Below are positions 34,696 to 43,526 of a DNA stretch of 64,000 nucleotides, one piece after another (position 1 is the first letter of the stretch; every line of letters starts with the position of its first letter). Below the pieces are notes generated by a model. That model was not told the DNA's origin and made no database searches. It saw only the letters and a program-made list of their open reading frames with translations. The position numbers and the translations under genes were made by a program. This DNA comes from Frateuria_A sp035943815 (GTDB lineage Bacteria; Pseudomonadota; Gammaproteobacteria; Xanthomonadales; Rhodanobacteraceae): positions 186,001 to 250,000 of the forward strand of contig NZ_DASZBU010000005.1 in the NCBI RefSeq assembly GCF_035943815.1, in the 5' to 3' direction.

Positions 34696-36699
34696 ATGGT
34701 CGATTTCGCCCAGCAACGCCAGCGCATGGTCGAGCGCCAGCTGGCCGGGCGCGGCATCACCGATGCGCGCGTGCTCGAGGCGATGGGGCGGATCCCGCGC
34801 GAGGCCTTCGTGGCCGGCAGCATGCACGAGTTCGCATACGAGGATTCGCCACTGCCGATCGAGGCCGGGCAGACCATCTCGCAGCCGTTCATCGTCGCGC
34901 GGATGCTGCAGGCGGCCGAGCTGCACGAGAACGACAGCGTGTTGGAGATCGGCGCAGGCTCGGGCTACGCCGCGGCGGTGATGGGAGCGCTCGCGGCCCA
35001 TGTTCATGCGATCGAGCGCCACGCGGAACTGGCCGACCTCGCGCAGCAACGCTTCGACTCGCTGGGCTATCGCAACATCCGCCTGCGCGTGGGCGACGGC
35101 AGCGGCGGCTGGCCGGAGGCGGCGCCGTTCGACGCGATCATCGCCGCTGCCGGCGGACCGGCCGTGCCGGACGTGCTGCGACGGCAGCTGGCCATCGGTG
35201 GGCGGCTGGTGATGCCGGTGGGCGAGACCCTGTACCGCCAGCGGCTGGTCAAGGTCACCCGCGTGGCCGAGGACCGCTTCCGGGAGGAGCCATTGGACGA
35301 AGTACGCTTCGTGCCGCTGGTCGGCAGCTACGGCTGGAGCGAGCGGGAGGCTTCGCCACCGCCCCGGATCGAGCCGGTGGCGGCACGGGCGCCGGCCGAC
35401 GGCCACGGTCTGCCCGACCTGATCCGCGCGGCTGCCGAGCCGCTGCCGGGCCCCGACGACCCGGCGTTCGGACGGCTGTTCGACCGCTACGGCGATGCGC
35501 GCGTGGTGCTGCTGGGCGAGGCCAGCCACGGCACCAGCGAGTTCTACCGCGCCCGGGCCGCGATCACCCGTCGGCTGATCGAGACGCACGGCTTCACCAT
35601 AGTCGCGGTGGAGGCCGACTGGCCCGACGCCGCCGCCCTCAACCGCTACGTGCGCGGCCGCCCGGCCGCGCACGGGGAGCCGATCTTCCAGCGCTTTCCC
35701 ACCTGGATGTGGCGCAATCGCGACGTCGCCCGCTTCATCGACTGGCTGCGCGACTACAACGCGGACAAGCCGCCGACCAGGCAGGCCGGCTTCTACGGGC
35801 TGGACCTGTACAGCCTGGACAGCTCGATCCGCGCGGTGATCGATTACCTGGACAAGGTCGACCCGGAGGCGGCCCAGGTCGCCCGGCGCCGCTACGGTTG
35901 CCTGATGCCCTGGAGCAAGGAGCCGGCGCAGTACGGCCGGATGGCGCTGAATGCCGGCTACGCGTTGTGCGAGAAGGCGGTGGTACAGATGCTGCGCGAG
36001 TTGCTCGCGCGTCGCATCGACTACGTGCGCGCCGACGGCGAGTATTTCCTGGATGCGGCGCAGAACGCGCGCCTGGTGAGCAACGCCGAGGCGTACTACC
36101 GCGCGATGTACTACGGCTCGGCCGAATCGTGGAACCTGCGTGACAGCCACATGTTCGAGACGCTGGAGCATCTCCTGGACGCGGCCGGCCCGCAGTCGAA
36201 GGCGGTGGTATGGGCGCACAACTCGCACATCGGCGACGCGCGCCACACCGAGATGGGCCAGGTGCGCGAGGAGCTCAACCTGGGCCAGTTGTGCCGCCAG
36301 CGGTTCGGCCGCCACGCGGCATTGATCGGCTTCGGCACGCACACCGGCACGGTCGCCGCCGCCGATGACTGGGACGAGCCGATGAAGGTGATGGACGTGG
36401 TGCCCTCGCGCAAGGACAGCTACGAGCGCCTGTTCCACGACGCCGGCCAGCCGCGTTGCCTGCTCGACCTGCGCGAGGGCGCCAATCGCGAGTTGTGCGG
36501 CCGGCTGGCCAGCGCCCGGCTGGAACGCTTCATCGGCGTGATCTACCGGCCCGACACCGAGCGCTGGAGCCACTACGTGGAATGCTCGATGCCGCGCCAG
36601 TTCGACGGCTACGCCTGGTTCGACCAGACACACGCGGTCGAGCCGCTCGGCGAGGAACCGCGCACCGGCGCCGCCGAGACTTGGCCGTTCGGTCTCTAG
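34696..36699 (+). CDS. Protein-L-isoaspartate O-methyltransferase fused to erythromycin esterase-like domain
   Basis: The 667-residue protein joins two enzymes. Residues 1-225 are a Pcm-type methyltransferase, with the SAM motif VLEIGAGSGYAAA at about 82-94 and the substrate loop IEAGQTISQPFIVARML. After a short linker (SPPPRIEPVAARAP), residues 245-665 form an erythromycin esterase-like domain. It has LLGEASHGTSEF (the Glu/His pair), VEADWPDAAALNRYVRG and VVWAHNSHIGDARH. AGAGG precedes the ATG by 8 bases; a GTG at 34687 is also possible. Erythromycin esterase-like domains without resistance activity are common, so drug hydrolysis is not implied. Confidence 0.92.
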   Translation: MVDFAQQRQRMVERQLAGRGITDARVLEAMGRIPREAFVAGSMHEFAYEDSPLPIEAGQTISQPFIVARMLQAAELHENDSVLEIGAGSGYAAAVMGALAAHVHAIERHAELADLAQQRFDSLGYRNIRLRVGDGSGGWPEAAPFDAIIAAAGGPAVPDVLRRQLAIGGRLVMPVGETLYRQRLVKVTRVAEDRFREEPLDEVRFVPLVGSYGWSEREASPPPRIEPVAARAPADGHGLPDLIRAAAEPLPGPDDPAFGRLFDRYGDARVVLLGEASHGTSEFYRARAAITRRLIETHGFTIVAVEADWPDAAALNRYVRGRPAAHGEPIFQRFPTWMWRNRDVARFIDWLRDYNADKPPTRQAGFYGLDLYSLDSSIRAVIDYLDKVDPEAAQVARRRYGCLMPWSKEPAQYGRMALNAGYALCEKAVVQMLRELLARRIDYVRADGEYFLDAAQNARLVSNAEAYYRAMYYGSAESWNLRDSHMFETLEHLLDAAGPQSKAVVWAHNSHIGDARHTEMGQVREELNLGQLCRQRFGRHAALIGFGTHTGTVAAADDWDEPMKVMDVVPSRKDSYERLFHDAGQPRCLLDLREGANRELCGRLASARLERFIGVIYRPDTERWSHYVECSMPRQFDGYAWFDQTHAVEPLGEEPRTGAAETWPFGL

Positions 36700-37337
36700 C
36701 GGCGTCCTTGCGCCAACATGCGCACGGCGAGTGCGGCGAGCACGGTGCCCATCAGCCAGCGCTGCAGTGCCCGCCACAGCAGGCGGCCGCCCAGGAACCT
36801 CGCGATGGTGCCGGCGGCGAGCACGATCATCGCGTTGACCGTCAGGCTGATCGCGATCTGGGTGAAGCCCAGCGCGAGCGACTGCCCGAGCACGCTGCCC
36901 CGGCCGGGCACGATGAACTGCGGCAGCAGCGACAGGTAGAGCATCGCCGCCTTGGGATTGAGCAGGTTGGTCAGCAGGCCCATCGCGAACAGCCGCTGCG
37001 GGCGGTCCGGCGCCAGCTTGCGCAGTTCGAACGGCGAGCGCCCGCCCGGCCTGAGTGCCTGCCAGGCGAGGTGCAGCAGATAGAGCGCACCGGCGATGCG
37101 CAGCGCGTCATAGGCGTACGGCACCGCTAACACCAGCGCGGTGATGCCGAAGGCCGCGCACAGCATGTAGGCGATGAAGCCAAGCCCCACGCCGGCCAGC
37201 GACACCAGGCCCGCCGCGCGGCCCTGGGTGATCGACCGCGAGACCAGGTAGACCATGTTCGGCCCGGGCGTCAGCGCCAGTCCCAGGGCGATCAGGGCGA
37301 AGGCTAACAGGTGGCTGGCGTCCGGCATGGGCGGCAT
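36696..37337 (-). CDS. LysE family exporter (amino acid efflux)
   Basis: The 213-residue membrane protein has the LysE/RhtB opening LALTPGPNMVYLVSRSITQGR, then MGLLTNLLNPKAAMLYLSLLPQF, and about six hydrophobic segments. It is expected to export an amino acid or homoserine lactone-like compound. The chosen start gives 213 residues; a second ATG three codons later is possible, and neither has a clear ribosome site. Its stop shares CTAG 36696-36699 with the convergent fusion gene. The upstream minus-strand gene ends 52 bases before it. Confidence 0.88.
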   Translation of the reverse strand: MPPMPDASHLLAFALIALGLALTPGPNMVYLVSRSITQGRAAGLVSLAGVGLGFIAYMLCAAFGITALVLAVPYAYDALRIAGALYLLHLAWQALRPGGRSPFELRKLAPDRPQRLFAMGLLTNLLNPKAAMLYLSLLPQFIVPGRGSVLGQSLALGFTQIAISLTVNAMIVLAAGTIARFLGGRLLWRALQRWLMGTVLAALAVRMLAQGRR

Positions 37338-37389
37338 CGCTGGGGGAAACGCCGAGCATACGGCCGTGCCGTGGCCGCGGCATGTGCCG

Positions 37390-38367
37390 TCATGACGGAT
37401 GGGCCGCCTGTGCGGCGAGGACACGGCGCCGACGGGCCTCGAACAGGCCCAGGCCCAGCGCGGCAAGACCGAACGGCAAGAGGTTGTAGACCAGCCGGTA
37501 GCACAGCAGGCCGGCGAGTACGTCCGCGCGAGCTTGGGCTGGGAATGCGCCGAGCAGGATCGCCTCGAATACGCCCAGCCCGCCGGGCGCATGGCTGATG
37601 ATGCCGGCCAGCAGCGCGGTCAGGTACACCGGCACGAAATCGGCGACGGGCGGTGCGATCGCCGGCGGCAGCAGCAGGTACATCGCGCCGATGGCGGCGC
37701 TCATCTCCATGCCGCCGATCAGCATCTGCAGCGCCGCGCCGCCGCTGCCGGGCAGGGCCACCGACCAGCGGTGCAGGCGCAGCGTGCGTGGCTCCGCCAG
37801 CCACAGCAACAGGCCGGCCAGCAAGGCGACGATGAACACCCCGGCGGGGCGGCCCCAGCCGGCGGCGACTGGCGGTTCCGCCAGCAAACCGGCGGCGCCC
37901 AGCACCGCGTAGCCCAGCCCCACGCCCAGGCTGGCCAGGCCGACCACGCGTGCGATGTCGCCGGCGCCCAGCCCTGCCGTGGCGTAGACGCGGTAGCGCA
38001 CCGCGCCGCCGGTCATCGCGTGGAAACCCAGCGTGTTCGACAACGCGTGCGCCGCGAAGCCGGCGAAGGCCGCCAGTCCCGGCGCCGCGCGCGCCGGCGC
38101 CACGCTGCGCGCGGCCAGCACGTCGAAGGCCGCCAGCATGGCGAAGCTGGTGGCGGTCGCCGCCACCGCGCCGGCCACGTGCGCGCGCGGCAGGGCCCAC
38201 AGCGCCGCCCACACGTCGCGCCAGCGCATGGCGCCCAGGTAGCGGTGCAGCAGCCAGGCGGCCAGCGCCAGCAGCAAGGCCGAGACGAGCCAGGACAGCC
38301 CGCGCAGGGCCCGGCGCAGGCGCGGGCTGTCGGCGTCGCCGGCGAACGGGGAGGGCGGGACGGGCAT
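37390..38367 (-). CDS. Lysylphosphatidylglycerol synthase-like flippase domain protein
   Basis: The 325-residue protein has eight or so hydrophobic segments. It carries the AFAGFAAHALSNTLGFHAMTGGAVRYRVY segment (shortened in motif to HAMTGGAVRYR) and the ISHAPGGLGVFEAILL motif of UPF0104/MprF membrane domains. It has no cytosolic tRNA-dependent synthase domain, so it cannot aminoacylate lipid by itself. In related organisms such proteins act as lipid flippases or as partners of envelope glycosyltransferases. It probably forms a unit with the LysE gene. The start after AAGGTCACGCGG was chosen over the longer frame. Confidence 0.8.
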   Translation of the reverse strand: MPVPPSPFAGDADSPRLRRALRGLSWLVSALLLALAAWLLHRYLGAMRWRDVWAALWALPRAHVAGAVAATATSFAMLAAFDVLAARSVAPARAAPGLAAFAGFAAHALSNTLGFHAMTGGAVRYRVYATAGLGAGDIARVVGLASLGVGLGYAVLGAAGLLAEPPVAAGWGRPAGVFIVALLAGLLLWLAEPRTLRLHRWSVALPGSGGAALQMLIGGMEMSAAIGAMYLLLPPAIAPPVADFVPVYLTALLAGIISHAPGGLGVFEAILLGAFPAQARADVLAGLLCYRLVYNLLPFGLAALGLGLFEARRRRVLAAQAAHPS

Positions 38368-38424
38368 CCGCGTGACCTTACTTTGGAGAGGCGGGGGGAC
38401 GCGAGTGCCGGGTCGCATCGCCCG

Positions 38425-38441
38425 TCCCCGTTTCGCGGGGA
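38425..38441. repeat. Small palindrome in the gap before the APC permease
   Basis: TCCCCG and CGGGGA pair around a 5-base loop, followed by AGG, as at 24038. It lies 58 bases upstream of the minus-strand flippase-like gene, in a 279-base gap that holds no gene. Confidence 0.4.
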
Positions 38442-38513
38442 AGGACGCCTGAAGGGGAGGCCTCGCGAAACATCACTCCAGGATCCGCAGAGCGCCCCAT
38501 CCACCTGTCCACA

Positions 38514-38538
38514 CCTTCCTCCGCGTTCGCGGAGAAGG
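38514..38538. repeat. Imperfect palindrome in the gap before the APC permease
   Basis: CCTTCCTCCGCG and CGCGGAGAAGG pair with one bulged C and a 2-base loop. Together with the hairpin at 38425 it is the only structure I see in this 279-base gap. Confidence 0.4.
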
Positions 38539-38646
38539 GCCGAGCAGATGGACCACGTCAGTGTTCCAGTTTCGCCGCGGCGAAAACGCTGTGCCCGGGC
38601 CCGACTCACGCTATCGTTGCCCTTCCGCCGCCGATGCCCGCCCGCA

Positions 38647-39969
38647 ATGAGCCAAGCACCGACCACCTACCTGCGCCGCCTGGGCACCTGGGACGCGGCG
38701 ATGATCGTCATCGGCGGCGTGATCGGCGCGGGCATCTTCCGCACCCCGGCCACGCTGGCCCAGCGCACTGGATCGGGCTGGGAGCTGCTCGCGCTGTGGG
38801 CCGTCGGCGGCCTGCTAACGCTGGCCGGCGTGCTTTGCTATGCGGAGCTCGGCGCGCGGCGGCCGCAGGCCGGCGGCAGCTACATCTACCTGCGCGAGGC
38901 CTTCGGCAAGCTGCCGGCGTTCCTGTTCGGCTGGACGATGGCGTTGATCAACTACCCCGGCAGCGTAGCGGCGGTGGCCACCGCGTTCGCCGACTACTTC
39001 TGTGCGGCTTTGGGCCTGTCGGCGCTGTACATCAAGCCGGTGGCCGCCGGCGCCATCGCCTTCATTGTCGGCGTGAACCTGTTCGGCATCCGCGCCGGCG
39101 CCTGGGTGCAGAACATCTTCACCGTGCTCAAGCTGGCCGCGATCGCGCTGCTGGTCGGCGTGGGCGTGGTGCTGTCCAACGGCCACCTGGGCGTGGCTCT
39201 GGCCGCCGACCCGGCGCACAAGGCGGCGCCCGGCGCGTTCTTCGGCGCGCTGCTGCCGGTGCTGTTCACCTACGGCGGCTTCCATTACCTCAACGACCTG
39301 GCCGGCGAGGTGCGCAACCCCCAGCGCACGTTGCCGCGCGCACTGGGGCTGGGCCTGGCCGGCGTGATGGTGGCCTACGTGCTGGCCAACTTCGCCTACC
39401 TTGCCGGCCTGGGCCATGCGGGCCTGGCGGCCAGCCACGCGCCGGCCGCGGACCTGATGCGCCGCCTGTTCGGCGAGCGCGGCGCCACGCTGATCGCGCT
39501 GGGCATCGCCTGCTCCACCTTCGGCTATTGCAACATCGCCATCGCCGGCGGTGCGCGCGTGCTGCAGACGATGGGCGCCGACGGGATGTTCTTCTCCGCG
39601 GTGGGCAAGATCGACCCGCAGAGCCGTGCGCCGCAGGTCGCGCTGGCCACGCTGGGCGCGTGGGCGATCGTGCTGGCGGTGTCGGGCAGCTTCAACCAGC
39701 TGCTGGACTACACCACGGTGGGCGAGTGGCTGGCGCACGCGTGCAGCATCGCCACGCTGTTCTGGTATCGCCGCTACCTCAGTGAGCCTTCGCCTTATCG
39801 CGTGCCGTTCTATCCGTGGCTGCCGATGATCTTCGTCGTCACGGTGCTGGGCGTGATCGGCGCAACCGCGATCCACAATCCCGGCGATGCGGGCATGAGC
39901 CTGGTCATCATCGCCTGCGGCATCCCGGCGTACTACGGCTGGCGTTGGCTGGAACGCAACGCGGCCTGA
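38647..39969 (+). CDS. APC family amino acid permease
   Basis: The 440-residue, roughly 12-helix protein starts LGTWDAAMIVIGGVIGAGIF, the APC signature with the unwound GxGIF helix, and continues GELGARRPQAGGSYIYLREAFG (in part CYAELGARRPQAGG). It matches the LAT/serine-threonine exchanger branch. The substrate cannot be fixed. The start (MSQAPTTYLRRLG) was chosen as the first ATG before the membrane core; the very long upstream opening is antisense to the flippase-like gene. No transporter operon partner is adjacent. Confidence 0.88.
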   Translation: MSQAPTTYLRRLGTWDAAMIVIGGVIGAGIFRTPATLAQRTGSGWELLALWAVGGLLTLAGVLCYAELGARRPQAGGSYIYLREAFGKLPAFLFGWTMALINYPGSVAAVATAFADYFCAALGLSALYIKPVAAGAIAFIVGVNLFGIRAGAWVQNIFTVLKLAAIALLVGVGVVLSNGHLGVALAADPAHKAAPGAFFGALLPVLFTYGGFHYLNDLAGEVRNPQRTLPRALGLGLAGVMVAYVLANFAYLAGLGHAGLAASHAPAADLMRRLFGERGATLIALGIACSTFGYCNIAIAGGARVLQTMGADGMFFSAVGKIDPQSRAPQVALATLGAWAIVLAVSGSFNQLLDYTTVGEWLAHACSIATLFWYRRYLSEPSPYRVPFYPWLPMIFVVTVLGVIGATAIHNPGDAGMSLVIIACGIPAYYGWRWLERNAA

Positions 39970-40017
39970 GCGATCATGCGCCGCGCCTGAGTGATGGCGC
40001 GTGCGCGAGGTGAGGCC

Positions 40018-42117
40018 ATGAAGCGTGCCGTTTACCCGATCCTGCTGCTGGTCCTGGGCGGCAGTGCCGCGGCGATGCCGGCGATCGGCCTGTCGGCGGA
40101 TACGCCCGCCGTCCGCCTCGATCACGTGCAGCCTGGAGCCGCGCAACGCCTGCCCGATGGCGAAACGCTGCGTCGCTACACCTTCGAGCCGGCCGCACGG
40201 CCGCAGGTGACCCTGACACCTTCGGCCGGCGCGCTCGGCCCCGCGGGCGAACTGCGCCTGCGCGTGCAGAACGCGATGCCGTGGGCGGTGACGCTGGAGG
40301 TAGATGTCGAGGGCAGCGGTGGCGCGCACCTGCATGCGACCGTGGGTCTGCCGGCCGGGCCGCCGCAGACACTGGTGCTGCCGCTGCACGCGACCTCGCC
40401 GCGCGCCTTCGGCATGCAGGCCGGTCCGCCGATGCCCTTCGAAGCCCATGGCGAACGCGTACTCGTGGCGACCACGGTGGAGGGCGCGTCCGCGCTGCAC
40501 GCGGTGCGCACGCTGCGGCTGTCCGTTCCCGCACCGCAGGCGGCGCAGACGGTGTTGCTCGGCAAGCTGTCTGCCGCGGCCGATACCACGCTGCATGCGG
40601 CTTACGCGGACATCGTGGATCGCTACGGCCAGTACACGCGCGCCGCCTGGCCGGAGAAGATCGCCAACGACGCGGCATTGCGCGCGGCGCAGGCGGGTGC
40701 ATCGGCGCCGCCCGCTCGCAAGGGCCTGGACCACTACGGCGGACGTATCGACGTCCGCGGCCAGGCCACCGGCTGGTTCCACGCGCAGAAGCTGGACGGG
40801 CGCTGGCAACTGGTCACGCCCCAGGGGCATGCGTTCTTCTCGCTCGGCGTCAACGCGGTGGCGGTCGATGGCGGCCGCAGCGTCATCGGGGGGCGCGGCT
40901 GGATGTTCGACGGCCTGCCGCCCGCGCAGGGCCCCTGGGCCGCATTCCACGGCCATGGCGGGGAGGGTGGGCAGATCGGCGCGGCTGCCGGCCTGGCCTA
41001 CCACCAGGGCGAGTGGTTCGATTTCTACGCAGCCAACCTCTACCGCATCGATGGCAAGGACTGGCGCGCGGCCTGGCGCCGGCGTGCGCGCGAGCGGCTG
41101 CGCGCCTGGGGCTTCAACACGCTGGGCAACTGGAGCGATGACGCGGTGGTGCGCGGCCAGGGGCTGGCCTACACGCGCTCGATCGACATCGTCGGGGACT
41201 ACGGCAACGTCGCCACCGGCTACGACTACTGGGGCCGCATGCCGGACCCGTTCGACCCGCGCTTTGCTCAAGCGGCCGAGCGCGCGGTGATGCGGGCCAC
41301 CGCCGGCGTGCGCGACGATCCCTGGCTGCTCGGCTATTTCGCCGACAACGAACTGGCCTGGGCCGCGCCCGGTCCGCAGGGTCGCTGGGCGCTGGCCATC
41401 GGCACGCTGAGCGGCGAGCCCGGCAGCCCGGCCAAGCAGGCCTTCCTCGCCATGCTCCGGCACAAGTACGGCGACGCGCTCAAGCTCGGCGTCGCCTGGG
41501 GCATCGGCGTGACACGCTGGGACGCGCTGGAGCAGACCGGTTTCCAGGCGCCCGCGCCCGACGAAGCGCACCCGGCCGTCGCGGAGGACTACGCCGCGTG
41601 GCTGCGCGCGTATGCCGACCAGTACTTCCGCACCGTGGCGCAGGCGCTGCGCCGGCACGATCCGCACCATCTGTTCCTGGGCGGGCGTTTCGCCGTGCGC
41701 ACGCCCGAGGCGATGGCCGCCTGTGCCAGGTGGTGCGACGTGCTGAGTATCAACGTCTACGCCGACCTGCCGCAGCACGGCATGGACTCGGACCGGCTGC
41801 GCACGCTCGACCGGCCGGTGCTCGTCAGCGAGTTCTCCTTCGGCTCGACCGACCGCGGCCCGTTCGGCACCGGCCCGGTGGCGGTGTGGAACGAAGCGCA
41901 GCGCGGCGAGGCCTACGCGCGCTTCCTCGCGGCCGCGGCGGCCGATCCGGTCATCGTCGGCGCGCACTGGTTCGACTACGCCGACCAGCCCGCCACCGGC
42001 CGCGTGCTCGACGGCGAGAACGCGCACTTCGGTCTGGTCGGCATCACCGACGTTCCGTTCGGCAGCTTCGTGGACGCCGTGAAGGCCGGCAACGCGGCGG
42101 CGCAGCGCGCCCGGTAG
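40018..42117 (+). CDS. Exported clan-A glycoside hydrolase, GH50 (agarase)-like
   Basis: The 699-residue protein has a signal peptide (YPILLLVLGGSAAAMPAIG), a beta-rich N-terminal domain of about 230 residues and a TIM-barrel. The barrel shows FFSLGVNAV, RAWGFNTLGNWSDD, GYFADNELAW (likely acid/base Glu), DVLSINVYAD, LVSEFSFGSTDRG (likely nucleophile Glu) and HWFDYADQPATGR followed by DGENAHFGL. These landmarks fit GH50 beta-agarases and relatives, so a beta-galactan or galactoside is the probable substrate. GAGGTGAGG precedes the ATG. It is convergent with galP, which imports the expected product. Confidence 0.75.
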   Translation: MKRAVYPILLLVLGGSAAAMPAIGLSADTPAVRLDHVQPGAAQRLPDGETLRRYTFEPAARPQVTLTPSAGALGPAGELRLRVQNAMPWAVTLEVDVEGSGGAHLHATVGLPAGPPQTLVLPLHATSPRAFGMQAGPPMPFEAHGERVLVATTVEGASALHAVRTLRLSVPAPQAAQTVLLGKLSAAADTTLHAAYADIVDRYGQYTRAAWPEKIANDAALRAAQAGASAPPARKGLDHYGGRIDVRGQATGWFHAQKLDGRWQLVTPQGHAFFSLGVNAVAVDGGRSVIGGRGWMFDGLPPAQGPWAAFHGHGGEGGQIGAAAGLAYHQGEWFDFYAANLYRIDGKDWRAAWRRRARERLRAWGFNTLGNWSDDAVVRGQGLAYTRSIDIVGDYGNVATGYDYWGRMPDPFDPRFAQAAERAVMRATAGVRDDPWLLGYFADNELAWAAPGPQGRWALAIGTLSGEPGSPAKQAFLAMLRHKYGDALKLGVAWGIGVTRWDALEQTGFQAPAPDEAHPAVAEDYAAWLRAYADQYFRTVAQALRRHDPHHLFLGGRFAVRTPEAMAACARWCDVLSINVYADLPQHGMDSDRLRTLDRPVLVSEFSFGSTDRGPFGTGPVAVWNEAQRGEAYARFLAAAAADPVIVGAHWFDYADQPATGRVLDGENAHFGLVGITDVPFGSFVDAVKAGNAAAQRAR

Positions 42118-42134
42118 GGCGCGCCGGCCGATCG

Positions 42135-43526
42135 TCAGCGCCCGATCTCGCGCAGCCGCTTGCCGGCCATCAGGTTGCGCTCGATCTGCTCCAGCGTCAC
42201 GCCCTTGGTCTCCGGCACCAGCCACAGGGTCAGCCCCAGGAACACCAGGTTGAGCGCGGCGTAGAGCCAGAACGTGGCCGCATTGCCGATGCCGTTGAGC
42301 AGGCTGAGGAAAGTGAAGCCCACGATCATGTTGCCGACCCAGTTGGTGACGGTGGAGCAGCCGATGCCGAAGTCGCGGCCCTTGAGCGGCTGGATCTCCG
42401 AGCACAGCGTCCACACCAGCGGCCCGGCGGACATGGCGAAGCCGACGATGAACACCAGCAGCATCACCACGGTGAAGATCTGCGCCGCGTGGCTGGCGAT
42501 GCCGCCGTGCATCATCGTGCCGACCACGCCCAGGCCGATCGCCATCACGGCGAAGCCCGCGTAGAGGATCGGCTTGCGGCCCAGGCGGTCGATCAGGGCG
42601 ATGGCGATGAAGGTGGCCAGCACGTTGGTCAGCCCGACCAGCGCGGTGAACCACATCTGCGCGGCGGTGTCGTAGCCCATCGTCTGGAAGATGCGCGGCG
42701 CGTAGTACATCACCACGTTCATGCCGGTGAACTGCTGCATCAGCTGCAACAGCACGCCCAGACCCACCGAGCGGCGGAAGTTGCGGTTCTCCAGGAACAT
42801 GTGCCAACCCCGCTGCGGGCTCTTCAGCTGTTCCTCGATGTCGGCGGCCTCGCGCGCCACCACGTTCGCGTCGGCGCGCAGGCGGTGCAGCACGTCCAGC
42901 GCTTCCTCGCGGCGGCCGCGCATCATCAGCCAGCGCGGGCTGTCCGGCAGCATCAGCACGCCGAGCAGGAACAGCGCGCCGGGTATCGCGATCACACCCA
43001 GCATCCAGCGCCACGAGCCGGTGTAGCTCAAGGCGGTGTCGGAGAGGAACGCGACCAGGATGCCGATGGTGATCATCAGCTGGTAGGTCGAGATCATCGC
43101 GCCGCGGATGCGCTCCGGTGCCACCTCGGCCAGGTACAACGGTGCGGCGAACGTGGCCAGGCCGATCGCCAGGCCCAGCACCACGCGTGCGGCGATCAGC
43201 GTAGCCGGCGACCAGGCCAGCCCCGACAGCAGCGAGCCGACCACGAACAGCACGGCGCCCAGGATCAGCGAGCGCTTGCGCCCCAGGTGCAGCGACATCC
43301 AGCCGGCGCCCAGCGCGCCGACCGCGGCGCCGAGCATCATCGCGCTGACGATCCATTCGAGCGTGCGGTCGCTGATCGCGAACTCGTGCTGGATGAATTG
43401 CTGCGCGCCGGAGATCACGCCGATGTCCAGCCCGAACATCAGCCCCGCCAGCGCGGCGAGCATGCAGGTGAAGACGACCGTGGCCTTGGCGTGCGCGACG
43501 GGTGGTGCGATGGCATTGCTGTTCAT
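42135..43526 (-). CDS. galP: Sugar:proton symporter of the GalP type
   Basis: The 463-residue 12-helix MFS protein is almost the same length as E. coli GalP (464). Sugar-porter motifs are all present: GLDIGVISGAQQFI, LGRKRSLILGA, LPDSPRWLMMRGR, LLQLMQQFTGMNVVMYYAP, DRLGRKPILYAGF and VPETKGVTLEQIE. It brings galactose (or a related hexose) across the inner membrane. It is the last gene of the dgo operon: its ATG overlaps the lactonase TGA by four bases. Specificity for galactose is inferred from the operon. Confidence 0.88.
   Translation of the reverse strand: MNSNAIAPPVAHAKATVVFTCMLAALAGLMFGLDIGVISGAQQFIQHEFAISDRTLEWIVSAMMLGAAVGALGAGWMSLHLGRKRSLILGAVLFVVGSLLSGLAWSPATLIAARVVLGLAIGLATFAAPLYLAEVAPERIRGAMISTYQLMITIGILVAFLSDTALSYTGSWRWMLGVIAIPGALFLLGVLMLPDSPRWLMMRGRREEALDVLHRLRADANVVAREAADIEEQLKSPQRGWHMFLENRNFRRSVGLGVLLQLMQQFTGMNVVMYYAPRIFQTMGYDTAAQMWFTALVGLTNVLATFIAIALIDRLGRKPILYAGFAVMAIGLGVVGTMMHGGIASHAAQIFTVVMLLVFIVGFAMSAGPLVWTLCSEIQPLKGRDFGIGCSTVTNWVGNMIVGFTFLSLLNGIGNAATFWLYAALNLVFLGLTLWLVPETKGVTLEQIERNLMAGKRLREIGR

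Noticed and set aside
34696..36699. Calling the fusion protein a macrolide resistance gene
   Set aside because: The esterase-like domain family is broad, and its fusion to a methyltransferase in a chromosomal housekeeping setting argues against a dedicated resistance role.
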